Shown here in pieces: positions 1 to 7,275 of a DNA stretch of 10,486 bases; positions within the stretch are counted from its first letter, which is position 1; every line of letters begins with the position of its first letter. Both the position numbers and the translations under genes were made by a program. The stretch comes from JAHIQC01 sp964565645. GTDB lineage: Bacteria; Actinomycetota; Coriobacteriia; Anaerosomatales; JAHIQC01. Below the pieces are notes generated by a model. That model had not been told where the DNA came from, searched no databases, and saw nothing but the letters and a program-made list of their open reading frames with translations. The stretch spans positions 1-10,486 of the forward strand of contig CAZMFQ010000022.1 in the NCBI GenBank assembly GCA_964565645.1, in the 5' to 3' direction.

Positions 1-96
1 CGTCGAATCCACGCCCCCCGAGTACGCGACCAGCACGCTCCCGAGACTCTCGAGCAGGCGGCGAAGATCGTCGTACTTCTGTGACGCTCCGTGCAC
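1..96 (-). CDS. larE: N-terminus of LarE-like ATP-dependent sacrificial sulfur transferase (partial)
   Basis: Reading leftwards from a GTG at 96-94, exactly 32 codons run off the window edge. The peptide contains LGSVLVAYSGGVDST, the PP-loop ATP-binding signature SGGVDS preceded by the hydrophobic strand and the leucine/arginine helix (YDDLRRLLESLG) typical of LarE. LarE activates the carboxylate of the nickel-pincer cofactor precursor with ATP and donates sulfur from its own cysteine; the cofactor serves lactate racemase and relatives in the cytoplasm. A strong AAGGAGG lies at 108-102, five bases before the GTG, which decides the start. Only the PP loop is visible, so other PP-loop enzymes (ExsB/NadE/asparagine-synthase-like) cannot be fully excluded, although the spacing from the N-terminus and the VAYSGGVDST wording favour LarE. 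Confidence 0.7.
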   Translation of the reverse strand, partial: MHGASQKYDDLRRLLESLGSVLVAYSGGVDST

Positions 97-342
97 GTGC
101 CCCTCCTTCGTCGAGAGCCCTGAGGCCCCATGGTATCCCAGCCGATAGATGCCCAACGGTCGCCGGGTGTGTGGACTGCGATGTTCGCGATACAAGAGTC
201 CTGATTGCCGCTACGGGTAATCCTCTAGTGGCATGCCTGCTGCCATGCTCCCCGTCATGACGGGCTGCGTCCCTGAAGGAACCGCCAACTCGGCTTTATA
301 CGGACTCGTCGTATCGCCGAGATCAGACGGCGCACGTTGTCG
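97..342. other. Intergenic region upstream of larE with two palindromes
   Basis: No convincing gene. It holds a perfect 14-bp palindrome, CCCGTCATGACGGG, at 251-264 and the shorter palindrome GGCATGCC at 230-237. Lying between the larE start and the decayed plus-strand gene, these could be operator sites, but no regulator gene lies beside them and the call is only descriptive. Confidence 0.35.
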
Positions 343-597
343 TTGCGGGCGCAACTCAACAAAGCGTTTCTGTTCGCGGCATTCATAGTCGCCATGGGCG
401 TTGACCGTGGCGGGTGACGGCGCGTGCGGCGTGCGCCTTCACGGGTGGATCGGTGAGATCCTCGGTGGACCGCCGGTAGAGGACCCCCAGCTGCCGTACG
501 TCAAGACGACCGTGTGTGACACGGACATCTACAAGTTCACGCTGACGAAGTCGCGGACTGCGCAGTTCGATGGCATCCCAACCGGGATGACGTGACG
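343..597 (+). pseudogene. Decayed paralogue fragment of the downstream cupredoxin membrane protein (N-terminal domain)
   Basis: The open frame 401-597 encodes a peptide whose core (446-565) aligns without gaps to residues 75-114 of the 519-residue protein at 2109-3668: 25 of 40 residues are identical, including WIG, GG, KTTV, FTLT and SR.AQ. Straight after AQ the fragment continues FDG, which matches residues 125-127 of the intact protein, so ten codons appear to be missing in frame. The frame then stops at 595-597, before the end of even this domain. The same frame has a stop at 386. Another frame, starting TTG at 343 and ending at 415, reads LRAQLNKAFLFAAFIVAMG, which looks like a signal peptide and would be the expected N-terminus if one frameshift intervened. 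No transmembrane, HMA-like or cupredoxin part remains. It ends four bases from the convergent transporter gene. The homology is directly visible; the signal-peptide link is inference. Confidence 0.7.
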
Positions 598-601
598 GCG
601 A

Positions 602-1519
602 CTAGAGGGCGTCGACCGTCCCGCGCTCGGCTCCGTCATCCGGCCTGTCACAGTCGATCCCGGAGCAGCCTCCAACACTCTCCAACTCGATTGTCGAGTG
701 CTCGACGTGATGCTGTCTCAGCGCCTCTCGGACTCGCCCTCGTAGTCTGTCCGGATCTCTCAGAGCCGAAGCGCCAGCAACCACATGCCCGGTGAAGATG
801 TCGACCTCACCGTCGAGCGACCAGACATGAACGTCATGAACGGCCTGAACGCCTTCAACGGCAGCTATCGAGTCTCGAAGTGATTGAACGTCGATGTGCC
901 GAGGAACCCCCTGCAAGAAGATGAGCGCGGAGGCGCGCACGTTCCTGAGGATCTTGACGACGACGAACACCGTGATGGCGACGGACAGAATCGGATCGAG
1001 AACCCTGACTTCGGTGAATCTCATGACCACGCTGACGACAAGAATTGCCCCCAGGCTCAGTACGTCATCCAAGAGGTGCAACGAGGCGGACTTCTCGTTC
1101 AGGCTCGCCCCTCTGCGCAAGCGCACGTACGCGATGAAGTTGATCACCATGCCAATAGCGGCGAACGCGATCATTCCCTCGGTCCGGGACTCCTGGGGCG
1201 CCAGTATCCTGTTGATGGCTTCGTACGCGACAAGACCAGAGCCGATCAGCAGGATCGTGCTGTTGACGATCACAGGTATCAGCGAGAACCGGCGATAGCC
1301 GTAGGAGTACGTATCGGTTCGCTCACGCTTGGACAGTTTGTCGAAGTACCAGGAAAGGCCCAGCGAGAACGTATCGCCGAAATCATGAAGCGAGTTTGAA
1401 AGAATCGCCAGGCTGTTCGACCAGAGGCCGAGCACGATCTCCGCTGAGGCGAATCCGAGATTCAGCAACAGCGCGACCACGATGTTCTTCGAGCTGTTGT
1501 GATTGTGATCATGCATCAT
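602..1519 (-). CDS. Cation diffusion facilitator (CDF) family metal transporter
   Basis: A 305-residue integral membrane antiporter expected to export divalent metal (Zn, Co, Fe or similar) in exchange for protons. From the chosen ATG at 1519 the protein begins MMHDHNHNSS, a His/Asp-rich metal-binding N-terminus usual in this branch, followed by about six membrane helices. The transport site is visible in helix 2 (SNSLHDFGD, His45 and Asp49) and helix 5 (SLHLLDD, His148 and Asp152). The cytoplasmic ferredoxin-like domain follows, with the conserved VHDVHVWSLDG strand. The frame is open to a GTG at 1579, but those 20 extra residues look unlike the family. Neither start has a good Shine-Dalgarno sequence. 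An extended -10-like TGCTACAGT (1534-1526, minus) would put transcription on the ATG, so a leaderless message is possible. The length fits the family. Metal specificity cannot be read from the sequence. Confidence 0.9.
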   Translation of the reverse strand: MMHDHNHNSSKNIVVALLLNLGFASAEIVLGLWSNSLAILSNSLHDFGDTFSLGLSWYFDKLSKRERTDTYSYGYRRFSLIPVIVNSTILLIGSGLVAYEAINRILAPQESRTEGMIAFAAIGMVINFIAYVRLRRGASLNEKSASLHLLDDVLSLGAILVVSVVMRFTEVRVLDPILSVAITVFVVVKILRNVRASALIFLQGVPRHIDVQSLRDSIAAVEGVQAVHDVHVWSLDGEVDIFTGHVVAGASALRDPDRLRGRVREALRQHHVEHSTIELESVGGCSGIDCDRPDDGAERGTVDAL

Positions 1520-1525
1520 CGTCAC

Positions 1526-1534
1526 ACTGTAGCA
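1526..1534 (-). promoter_or_regulatory. Candidate extended -10 element of the CDF gene
   Basis: On the minus strand TGC-TACAGT matches the extended -10 form TGN-TANNNT and lies six bases before the ATG at 1519. No -35 match is seen upstream. It would give a leaderless transcript, which agrees with the absence of a Shine-Dalgarno sequence. Confidence 0.3.
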
Positions 1535-1744
1535 GGCAGGAATGCGCGTAGCCCTTGGTTGTCTCCACACAATCTCCACTTGCCGTCGGGTGTGCCGCGG
1601 TATACGCTCACGGCGTTCAGGCAGGCGATGGGCCGGCGGTAGCTGTAGTGGCGACGGGCATCGCGTTCGAGGTATCGCCAGGTGGGGCGCTCTTCACGGG
1701 GAGGTCCATGACCCCGATCCTGCTGGTGTGGCCCAGGAGGCACG

Positions 1745-2056
1745 GTGCTTGCTCTGTTTCCGCGTAAGATGAATGACGTGCTCAAATACGCGATCATCGC
1801 GTTTGCCATCATACTCGCTGCCGTTCTCGTGCCTTTGTGCCTTGACGGAGCCGGCGTTGCCTGCGGCCACGCATGTTGTGCGGGCGCTGCTCGCGGTCGT
1901 CGCGTCCGGCGGCTGATTCGCAGGCTCAGGACCGCCTGTACATCGGCGATCGGGCTGGTTGTCCTACTCTGTGGCGCCGCACGACAGAGTGCCGCCGCCA
2001 TCTTCTCGTGGGCGTCGCCCCAGGTCCTCACAAGAGTCTCCGCCCTCAGGATCTGA
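1745..2056 (+). CDS. Small cysteine-rich two-helix membrane protein, unknown function
   Basis: A 103-residue protein that I do not recognise. It starts at GTG 1745, four bases after a perfect AGGAGG (1735-1740); an internal ATG at 1769 would give a 95-residue form but has no ribosome site. A first helix (about residues 13-31) is followed by a segment with PLCLDGAGVACGHACC, giving Cys32, Cys40, His42, Cys44 and Cys45. Then come an arginine-rich stretch (residues 50-62) and a second hydrophobic helix (about 66-79) with Cys65 and Cys76. The CGHACC cluster could bind metal or form disulfides. The arginine-rich stretch beside the second helix favours its lying on the cytoplasmic side. It sits in the same direction just before the cupredoxin operon, which may indicate a related envelope role. 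The long minus-strand frame across it is judged a shadow. Hypothetical, but helix pattern and ribosome site argue that it is real. Confidence 0.55.
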   Translation: MLALFPRKMNDVLKYAIIAFAIILAAVLVPLCLDGAGVACGHACCAGAARGRRVRRLIRRLRTACTSAIGLVVLLCGAARQSAAAIFSWASPQVLTRVSALRI

Positions 2057-2058
2057 TT

Positions 2059-2088
2059 TTGACGAAGCGTTTCAGTCGTCCTTCAGTC
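2059..2088 (+). promoter_or_regulatory. Candidate promoter and 11-bp direct repeats ahead of the cupredoxin operon
   Basis: TTGACG at 2059-2064 is a good -35 match, and TTCAGT at 2082-2087 lies 17 bases further as a weak -10. The heptamer TTCAGTC occurs twice, at 2071-2077 and 2082-2088, with an 11-bp start-to-start interval, one helical turn. Paired direct repeats of this spacing are the usual binding pattern of PhoB/OmpR-type response regulators. Here they lie over the spacer and -10. Confidence 0.4.
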
Positions 2089-2108
2089 CTGATAGGTAGG
2101 AGAATGCC

Positions 2109-3668
2109 GTGCGCCGATTTGTGCCCTTCATCCTTTCGGGAGCGATTGCTCTCACCGTATTCTCAGCGCCGATTGAGGCAGTAGCCGCGCCCTCGGCGTG
2201 GCAGAAGATGGACATTGCCCTTCACCTAGAAGAGGCGGGCGGAATCATGCTCGTGTCGGGGGAGCTGCCTCTGCAGGCCACGCTCCCGACCGAGGCGGAG
2301 TTGTCGGTACCGGCCGGTTCCCAGCTCCAGTGGATCGGCCAGATCATGGGAGGCGATCCATCTGCCGATCCTGCACTCACGTACACAAAGACCACGGTGG
2401 GCAGCTCCGATGTCTATCGCTTCACGCTGACCGAGTCGCGCATCGCGCAGGTCGAGGTCTTGAAGGACGATGCGCTTGGGTTCGATGGCACGGACTACGA
2501 GCCTGCTCTCAGCTGGACGGCAACGCAAGAGGTACCTGAAGTGCGATTGGCCGTGCGGATTCCGCAGGGCGCCGAGATTCTACGGGCTGACCCCGAGGCC
2601 ACACTGCAGATCGCTGGTGGTGGTTACAGCATGTACGCAAAGACCATCAGCAACGTCTCAGCTGGAAGCCAGTTGAACCTATCGTTCGCGTACCAGGCTC
2701 CGTCGCCTGCCGCGCAGGGCGTATCAGCAGCATCATCGGGCACTGGGACAAGCGCTCAGGTACTGGTCGTTCTCGTCGTCCTCGCAGCGGGAGGCGCGGC
2801 CCTCATCGCCATAAGGCGCAAGAGCAGGCTCTTGGCACCATCCGACGCCAGTCAAGCGCACCCCTTTGACCCGGGCGACATGGAGTCGGTGAATGGAGAA
2901 CCCAAGAAGGGCGCACGGCAGGCTCAGCGTTCGCAGGCCAGCCCACCGAAGTCGACGGTTGTCGAAGTCGAGGAGGACGGGTCGGGACGCCGATCCTCCC
3001 TCGGGAGGAGCACGCGCAACCTCGTGACTGCGGGGATCGCCATCGCGGTGGTCGGCGCAGTCATTGTCCTGGTTGGCGAAACCACCAAGCCGCAGATGGT
3101 GGGAGACAGCATCACGCAGACCTTCTCCCAGGGACAGCCGTGCTCGTCGGCGACCATAGCACTCAATCTCCCCGCCGGTTCCGCTCCGACCGACGTCGCA
3201 ACTACGCTGTTCGAGGCGTTGCAGCCGCTGGACGGCATGAACACCGCAACGCTGAACGCCGCGACATCGGTGCTGGAAGTCGGTTTCTGCGAGTCGAAAG
3301 CGAATGAAGCGGTCGTGCGGCAGGCGCTGGAGCCGACGGGACTCGTAGCACCAGCGACCGCGACGCCACCGAACGCGACTGCCGGCGGCGCCACTGGCGA
3401 GGCTCGCGCGGGTGCGCAATCGCTGCTGGTGGACTCGTCTGCGGGCACCTTCTCCCCGGCGACTCTCTCAGCCACAGCCGGGACGCCCATCGACATCACG
3501 TTCGGCCAAGGCGTTGGCTGCGTGGCCGAAGTCGTGTTCCCGAGCCTCGATGTCCGCGAGAACCTGGAGGGTGGTCCGGTGACCATCAATCTCAATGCGC
3601 TTGAACCCGGCACCTACCCATTCGAGTGTGGAATGGACATGCAGCACGGCGCGCTGGTGGTCAACTGA
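2109..3668 (+). CDS. Membrane-anchored protein with HMA-like and C-terminal cupredoxin domains
   Basis: A 519-residue envelope protein. The GTG start is fixed by TAGGAGA seven bases upstream. Residues 5-27 form a signal peptide or anchor ending near AVAAPSA. Residues 30-200 are a beta-rich extracytoplasmic domain I cannot name. Helices follow at about 216-234 and 304-322, with a charged linker between them. Residues 335-412 resemble an HMA-type ferredoxin-like fold (Cys345; TLNAATSVLEVGF; EAVVRQALEPTGL) but lack the CxxC pair. Residues 437-519 are a Cupredoxin_1/COG4633-like domain: Cys471 in GCVAEVVFP, then LEPGTYPFECGMDM with Cys507, Met509, Met511 and His513, a plausible copper site, ending in GALVVN. 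The likely role is copper binding or transfer, or electron transfer, at the membrane surface. It heads an operon with an NlpC/P60 protein and ccmF, suggesting a link to cytochrome assembly. A broken copy of the first domain lies at 343-597. Domain calls are by eye; the N-terminal function is unknown. Confidence 0.8.
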   Translation: MRRFVPFILSGAIALTVFSAPIEAVAAPSAWQKMDIALHLEEAGGIMLVSGELPLQATLPTEAELSVPAGSQLQWIGQIMGGDPSADPALTYTKTTVGSSDVYRFTLTESRIAQVEVLKDDALGFDGTDYEPALSWTATQEVPEVRLAVRIPQGAEILRADPEATLQIAGGGYSMYAKTISNVSAGSQLNLSFAYQAPSPAAQGVSAASSGTGTSAQVLVVLVVLAAGGAALIAIRRKSRLLAPSDASQAHPFDPGDMESVNGEPKKGARQAQRSQASPPKSTVVEVEEDGSGRRSSLGRSTRNLVTAGIAIAVVGAVIVLVGETTKPQMVGDSITQTFSQGQPCSSATIALNLPAGSAPTDVATTLFEALQPLDGMNTATLNAATSVLEVGFCESKANEAVVRQALEPTGLVAPATATPPNATAGGATGEARAGAQSLLVDSSAGTFSPATLSATAGTPIDITFGQGVGCVAEVVFPSLDVRENLEGGPVTINLNALEPGTYPFECGMDMQHGALVVN

Positions 3669-4753
3669 TGGGAGTGTCGCGCGGCACAGTCGGTCACGCA
3701 CGAGTCGAATCGCTCAGTCGCGGCTCCATCCGTGCATCTGTGCTGGTAGTCCTGATCGTACTGCTGCTTGCCGCCACGACACCCGCGGCGTCAGCGGCGC
3801 CGCGGGCTGAGACGCTTGCTCGTGCCGCCGATGCGAAGAAGGAAGTAGATGCACTCGATAGGCAAGTCGAGATCCTAGCGGAGGAATATAACGCTGCAGC
3901 GGAGGAGCATGCGGGACTCCTGGTGCAGGAGCAGGAAGCCGCTCGAGCTCTGCAGGCGACGGCCGAGCGTTTGGGCCAGCTACAGACTCGGCTGAGCACT
4001 CGTGCCCAGAGCATGTACCGCAACGGGCCGCTGGACTTCGTTGAGGTGGTTCTCGGCACGTCGGACTTCGAGGCGTTTGCCCAGATCTGGGACATCCTCA
4101 AGCGGATCAACGAAGACGACGCCCGTCTGGCCGGGGAGCTCCAGACAGCCCGGACCGAGCAGGCGGAAGCTAGACGCATCCTTGCGGAGCGCACTGCGCA
4201 GGCAGCGGCCGCAGCGGCCGCACTCGCCTCTCGGAAGGCGGAGATCGAGGCGAGTCTGGCGGACCGCAAGCGCCTCCTGGCCGGCCTTGAGGCCGAAGTC
4301 GCGGCCCTGGATCGAGCGGAGGAGCTTCGGCGCGCGGAAGAGGCAGCGCGCGCAGCGGCCTCTCGCAAGACACCCAGTTCGGCGCAACGCAGCTTTCCAC
4401 CGCCCACCACTGCGGCTCGCTCGGAGGTGGTTGCTGTCGCGAGACAGTACCTGGGAGCACCGTACGTTTGGGGGGCGAGTGGACCGGACAGCTTCGACTG
4501 CAGCGGCTTCACCCAGTTCGTGTTCCGGCAGGTCGGCGTGCAGCTTCCGCGGGTCAGCCGAGACCAGATCAATGCGGGACAGCGGGTGAGCAGAGAGGAC
4601 CTTCAGCCCGGAGACCTCGTCTTCTTCGGAAGTCCGATTCACCACGTTGGCATCTACGTGGGCGATGGAATGATGATCCACTCGCCACGAACCGGGGACG
4701 TTGTGAAGATATCGCCCCTCATGAGCGACTACGTAGGTGCCAGCCGCCCGTAG
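3668..4753 (+). CDS. Secreted coiled-coil NlpC/P60 peptidoglycan endopeptidase (RipA/CwlO type)
   Basis: A 361-residue wall hydrolase predicted to cut stem-peptide bonds outside the membrane. The ATG overlaps the preceding stop as TGATG, implying translational coupling; the upstream in-frame GTG at 3626 lies inside the previous gene and is rejected. Residues 20-44 form a signal peptide ending TPAASAA. Residues 46 to about 235 are a long alanine/glutamate-rich coiled coil containing AQSMYRNGPLDFVEVVLG, a segment conserved in RipA/CwlO/PcsB-type hydrolases. A short Pro/Ser/Thr linker leads to the NlpC/P60 domain (about 252-361) with YLGAPYVWGASGPDSFDCSGF (split here as YLGAPYVWG and FDCSGF): nucleophile Cys278 in FDCSGF, His326 in HHVGIY and His338 in IHSPRTGD, the expected Cys-His-His triad. 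The coiled coil usually holds such enzymes inactive until bound by an FtsEX-like partner. Its place between the cupredoxin protein and ccmF is unusual. Confidence 0.9.
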   Translation: MGVSRGTVGHARVESLSRGSIRASVLVVLIVLLLAATTPAASAAPRAETLARAADAKKEVDALDRQVEILAEEYNAAAEEHAGLLVQEQEAARALQATAERLGQLQTRLSTRAQSMYRNGPLDFVEVVLGTSDFEAFAQIWDILKRINEDDARLAGELQTARTEQAEARRILAERTAQAAAAAAALASRKAEIEASLADRKRLLAGLEAEVAALDRAEELRRAEEAARAAASRKTPSSAQRSFPPPTTAARSEVVAVARQYLGAPYVWGASGPDSFDCSGFTQFVFRQVGVQLPRVSRDQINAGQRVSREDLQPGDLVFFGSPIHHVGIYVGDGMMIHSPRTGDVVKISPLMSDYVGASRP

Positions 4754-4819
4754 GCGCGACCGTAATGACAACGCGTGGGTCGACACGGCATGCAGACCCA
4801 GGCGCAACCGGAGGACTCA

Positions 4820-6901
4820 ATGACTACACTAGGCACACTGACACTGGGATTGGCGCTTGCCGCGTCGGTCTTCGCAGTCGTCGCCCTACTCAAGCAGGGT
4901 CAGTCAGGCGGGGGCGGACGGCCGCGCGGACTCCACATAGGCTATCTCTCGACGTTCGTAGCTACGGGCGCGCTCACGGCAGCGGTCCTGATCATCGTGA
5001 CTGCGTTCTTCGGCAGCGACTTCACTCTCAGGTACGTTGCGGAAAACCACAGCACCGATGTCTCGAATCTGGCGTGGCTCTATAAGCTCTCCGGCCTCTG
5101 GGCCGGGCGTGAGGGTTCGCTCCTGTTCTGGACGTGGCTTCTCGGTCTGTTTGCATCCTGGATAGCGTACCGTCGAATGAACGTCGCAGACCGGCTCTCG
5201 AACACGGGGCTGGCGATCACGAACCTGGTTCTCGTGCTCTTCACCGCGAGCATGATGCTGTCTAGCTCGAATGACCCCTTCAAAGCGTCGCCGGTCGAGT
5301 GGCTTGGCGTGAACGGTGAGTTGCTCGTCAATGTCGCGATGAACCCGCTCCTGCAGCACTGGGCGATGATCCTGCACCCACCGACGCTCTTCGTCGGATA
5401 CGCAGGACTGACGATTCCATTCGCATTTGCGCTGGCCGCCATCATCGTGAACGACGGTTCGAAGGCTTGGGTCGAGATCGTTGACCGCATCACCGTGTTT
5501 TCGTGGCTGTTTCTGGGCGCTGGCATCGGTCTCGGATCGGTTTGGGCCTACGTCGTCCTCGGCTGGGGAGGGTACTGGGCGTGGGATCCGGTCGAAAACG
5601 CGTCGCTGCTTCCCTGGTTGACCGGGGTCGGGTTGATCCACAGCTTCACCGTGTATCGGCGACGGGACGGCTTCAAGCGCTGGGCGATCATGAATGCGGC
5701 GGTCACCTTCGCGCTTGTGATTCTCGGCACCTTCATCACACGCTCGGGCGTGGTTCAGTCGGTTCATGCCTTCGAGAAGGATCCGGTGTCCCTTGCGCTG
5801 TTCCTCACGATGATCGTCGGTTCTGTGGTTGCCGCCGGCTTCGGGCTTTGGCGCCGGTGGGAGACATTTGCGGGCAACGATGAGTTTGAGTCGCTCACCA
5901 GCAAGGAGGCCGCCTACTACTATAACAACGTGATCATGCTGGTTTCCGGCCTGCTGGTCGCCTACCTGACGATCGCCTCAGCTCTGCCGTCATGGCTGCC
6001 ATTCGGCGGGCTGTCCGTAGTTGCCACCGGATACAACAGCGTGGCGCGTCCGCTCGGCGTTTTGTACGTCTTCGTCATTGCGGTATGCCCCATGCTCCTG
6101 TGGCGGAAGACCGACGGGCCAACGCTCTGGAACAGGATCAAGGTTCCCTTGGTGGGCGCGGCGGTGCTCTTTGCTGCTCTCTCGACCGAATGGGCAGTCA
6201 ATCTACGACCGATCTACACGGCTATGGTAGGCGCGGGCGGCAAGGATGCGCAGGCATTCCTTGACTACGGTCCTGAGGCGTACTACAGCCTGATCGCACT
6301 TCTCGGCTTCCTGGCGGCCTCACTGCTGATCTCGAATACGATCTGGCTCTTCATCCAGGGTGCCCGCAAGCGAGCCGCAGCGAAGCAGGGGAGTTTCTCG
6401 TCTGCGCTCGCGGGTCTTGTACTCAAGTCCCGAACGCAGTCGGGCGGCTACCTCGCGCACATCGGCATTGGGATCATCCTCATCGGCCTGGTGGGGTCCT
6501 CGATGTTCGTGCTGAACGTGAACACGAGTGTGTCGGATCAGCCGGGTTCGACTTTCGCGGTGTCGGACTACGTGTTCACGTATCAGAGCACAGAGGAGGT
6601 CCAGATGCCCAACGGTGACACCAGGTCGACCGCGACGTTCGCCGTTTCGCGGGACGGACGACAACTCGGTGACATCTCTCCCGGGCACACCAAGTTCGCC
6701 CGCCAAGACCAGACGCGGCGGGACGCTGCTGTGATGGCGGAGCCCCTTCGCGACATCTTCGTCGTCTGGGATGGCACGCAAGGGGGTCAGCTCTCGATGA
6801 ACGTGAAGATCAATCCGCTAATCGGCTTCGTCTGGGGTGGCTTCCTGCTGCTCACGCTCGGAGCAGGACTGGCGGCATGGCCGAAAAGGCGGGGGGAGTG
6901 A
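4820..6901 (+). CDS. ccmF: Cytochrome c heme lyase subunit CcmF/NrfE family
   Basis: A 693-residue polytopic membrane protein of the heme-handling family, part of System I cytochrome c maturation, which attaches heme to CXXCH apocytochromes outside the membrane. The ATG at 4820 follows GGAGG (4810-4814) by five bases; longer in-frame starts at 4775 and 4790 lack such a site. The diagnostic WWD motif WGGYWAWDPVENASLLPW spans residues 249-266. Conserved histidines are in LQHWAMILHPP (180 and 186) and GLIHS (274). YRRRDGFKRW and LGTFITRSGVVQSVHAFE follow as expected. A large extracytoplasmic segment near the C-terminus (VSDYVFTYQ onward) and a last helix end the protein. Length is slightly above the usual 630-660. 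No ccmA, B, C, E or H lies in the window, so the partners must be elsewhere, or this may be an NrfE-like paralogue serving a particular cytochrome. The gap to the NlpC/P60 stop is 66 bases with no visible terminator. Confidence 0.93.
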   Translation: MTTLGTLTLGLALAASVFAVVALLKQGQSGGGGRPRGLHIGYLSTFVATGALTAAVLIIVTAFFGSDFTLRYVAENHSTDVSNLAWLYKLSGLWAGREGSLLFWTWLLGLFASWIAYRRMNVADRLSNTGLAITNLVLVLFTASMMLSSSNDPFKASPVEWLGVNGELLVNVAMNPLLQHWAMILHPPTLFVGYAGLTIPFAFALAAIIVNDGSKAWVEIVDRITVFSWLFLGAGIGLGSVWAYVVLGWGGYWAWDPVENASLLPWLTGVGLIHSFTVYRRRDGFKRWAIMNAAVTFALVILGTFITRSGVVQSVHAFEKDPVSLALFLTMIVGSVVAAGFGLWRRWETFAGNDEFESLTSKEAAYYYNNVIMLVSGLLVAYLTIASALPSWLPFGGLSVVATGYNSVARPLGVLYVFVIAVCPMLLWRKTDGPTLWNRIKVPLVGAAVLFAALSTEWAVNLRPIYTAMVGAGGKDAQAFLDYGPEAYYSLIALLGFLAASLLISNTIWLFIQGARKRAAAKQGSFSSALAGLVLKSRTQSGGYLAHIGIGIILIGLVGSSMFVLNVNTSVSDQPGSTFAVSDYVFTYQSTEEVQMPNGDTRSTATFAVSRDGRQLGDISPGHTKFARQDQTRRDAAVMAEPLRDIFVVWDGTQGGQLSMNVKINPLIGFVWGGFLLLTLGAGLAAWPKRRGE

Positions 6902-6937
6902 GTCTGCGTCGACTCTCGCAAGACCGGAATTGACGGA

Positions 6938-6997
6938 CCAGCCAGGCTGACACGCTCTTGGCTGGGAAGCGGGACGGCCATCTGTCCGTCCCGCTTC
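6938..6997 (+). terminator. Tandem hairpins ending the ccmF operon
   Basis: Two consecutive stem-loops. The first pairs CCAGCCA (6938-6944) with TGGCTGG (6959-6965). The second is a perfect 12-bp stem, GAAGCGGGACGG (6966-6977) with its complement at 6986-6997 around an eight-base loop. No T tract follows, which is common for terminators in GC-rich bacteria. Position 37 bases after the ccmF stop supports the call. Confidence 0.65.
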
Positions 6998-7275
6998 GCT
7001 TGCCCGCGCAGACCGTCGCTGGGGGCTCATCGGAGGAGGGGGATGGGCTCTGGCGAGCGCACTCTCGACAACTGCGGGGACGGCCAGTCTCCGATGAGGC
7101 ACTTTCAGTCGGCGCTCGAGGCGAACAGCGGATGCACATGTCCCGCTCGGCGCGTCGACCATCGCAAGTCGCAGTAGATACACGGGACGGGACATCAACT
7201 CCCGGAAGTGGCGCAACGTGCCGGCTCCATTACGAGGGCATGCGCGACTATCATGACCGGCTGAGGTAGGGAGAC
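6998..7275. other. Non-coding stretch without a recognised gene
   Basis: Short frames on both strands resemble nothing I know and have no ribosome sites. I see no RNA gene, no long repeat and no convincing promoter here; it separates the terminator of the ccmF operon from the accessory region. Confidence 0.4.

Noticed and set aside
1580..1744. Plus-strand open frame with GDGPAVAVVATGIAFEV between the CDF and the small membrane gene
   Set aside because: No family similarity, no ribosome site and mutually overlapping frames; treated as non-coding.
1522..2031. Long minus-strand open frame of 169 codons
   Set aside because: Arginine/proline-rich composition without domains, overlapping both the CDF start and the better supported plus-strand small membrane gene. 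Typical shadow frame of GC-rich DNA.
3626..3667. Upstream GTG start for the NlpC/P60 protein
   Set aside because: It lies inside the cupredoxin coding region and would put 14 residues before the natural signal peptide; the TGATG overlap start fits better.
3694..4572. 292-codon minus-strand open frame inside the NlpC/P60 gene
   Set aside because: Serine/alanine/arginine-rich antisense of a coiled-coil gene; no motif or ribosome site.
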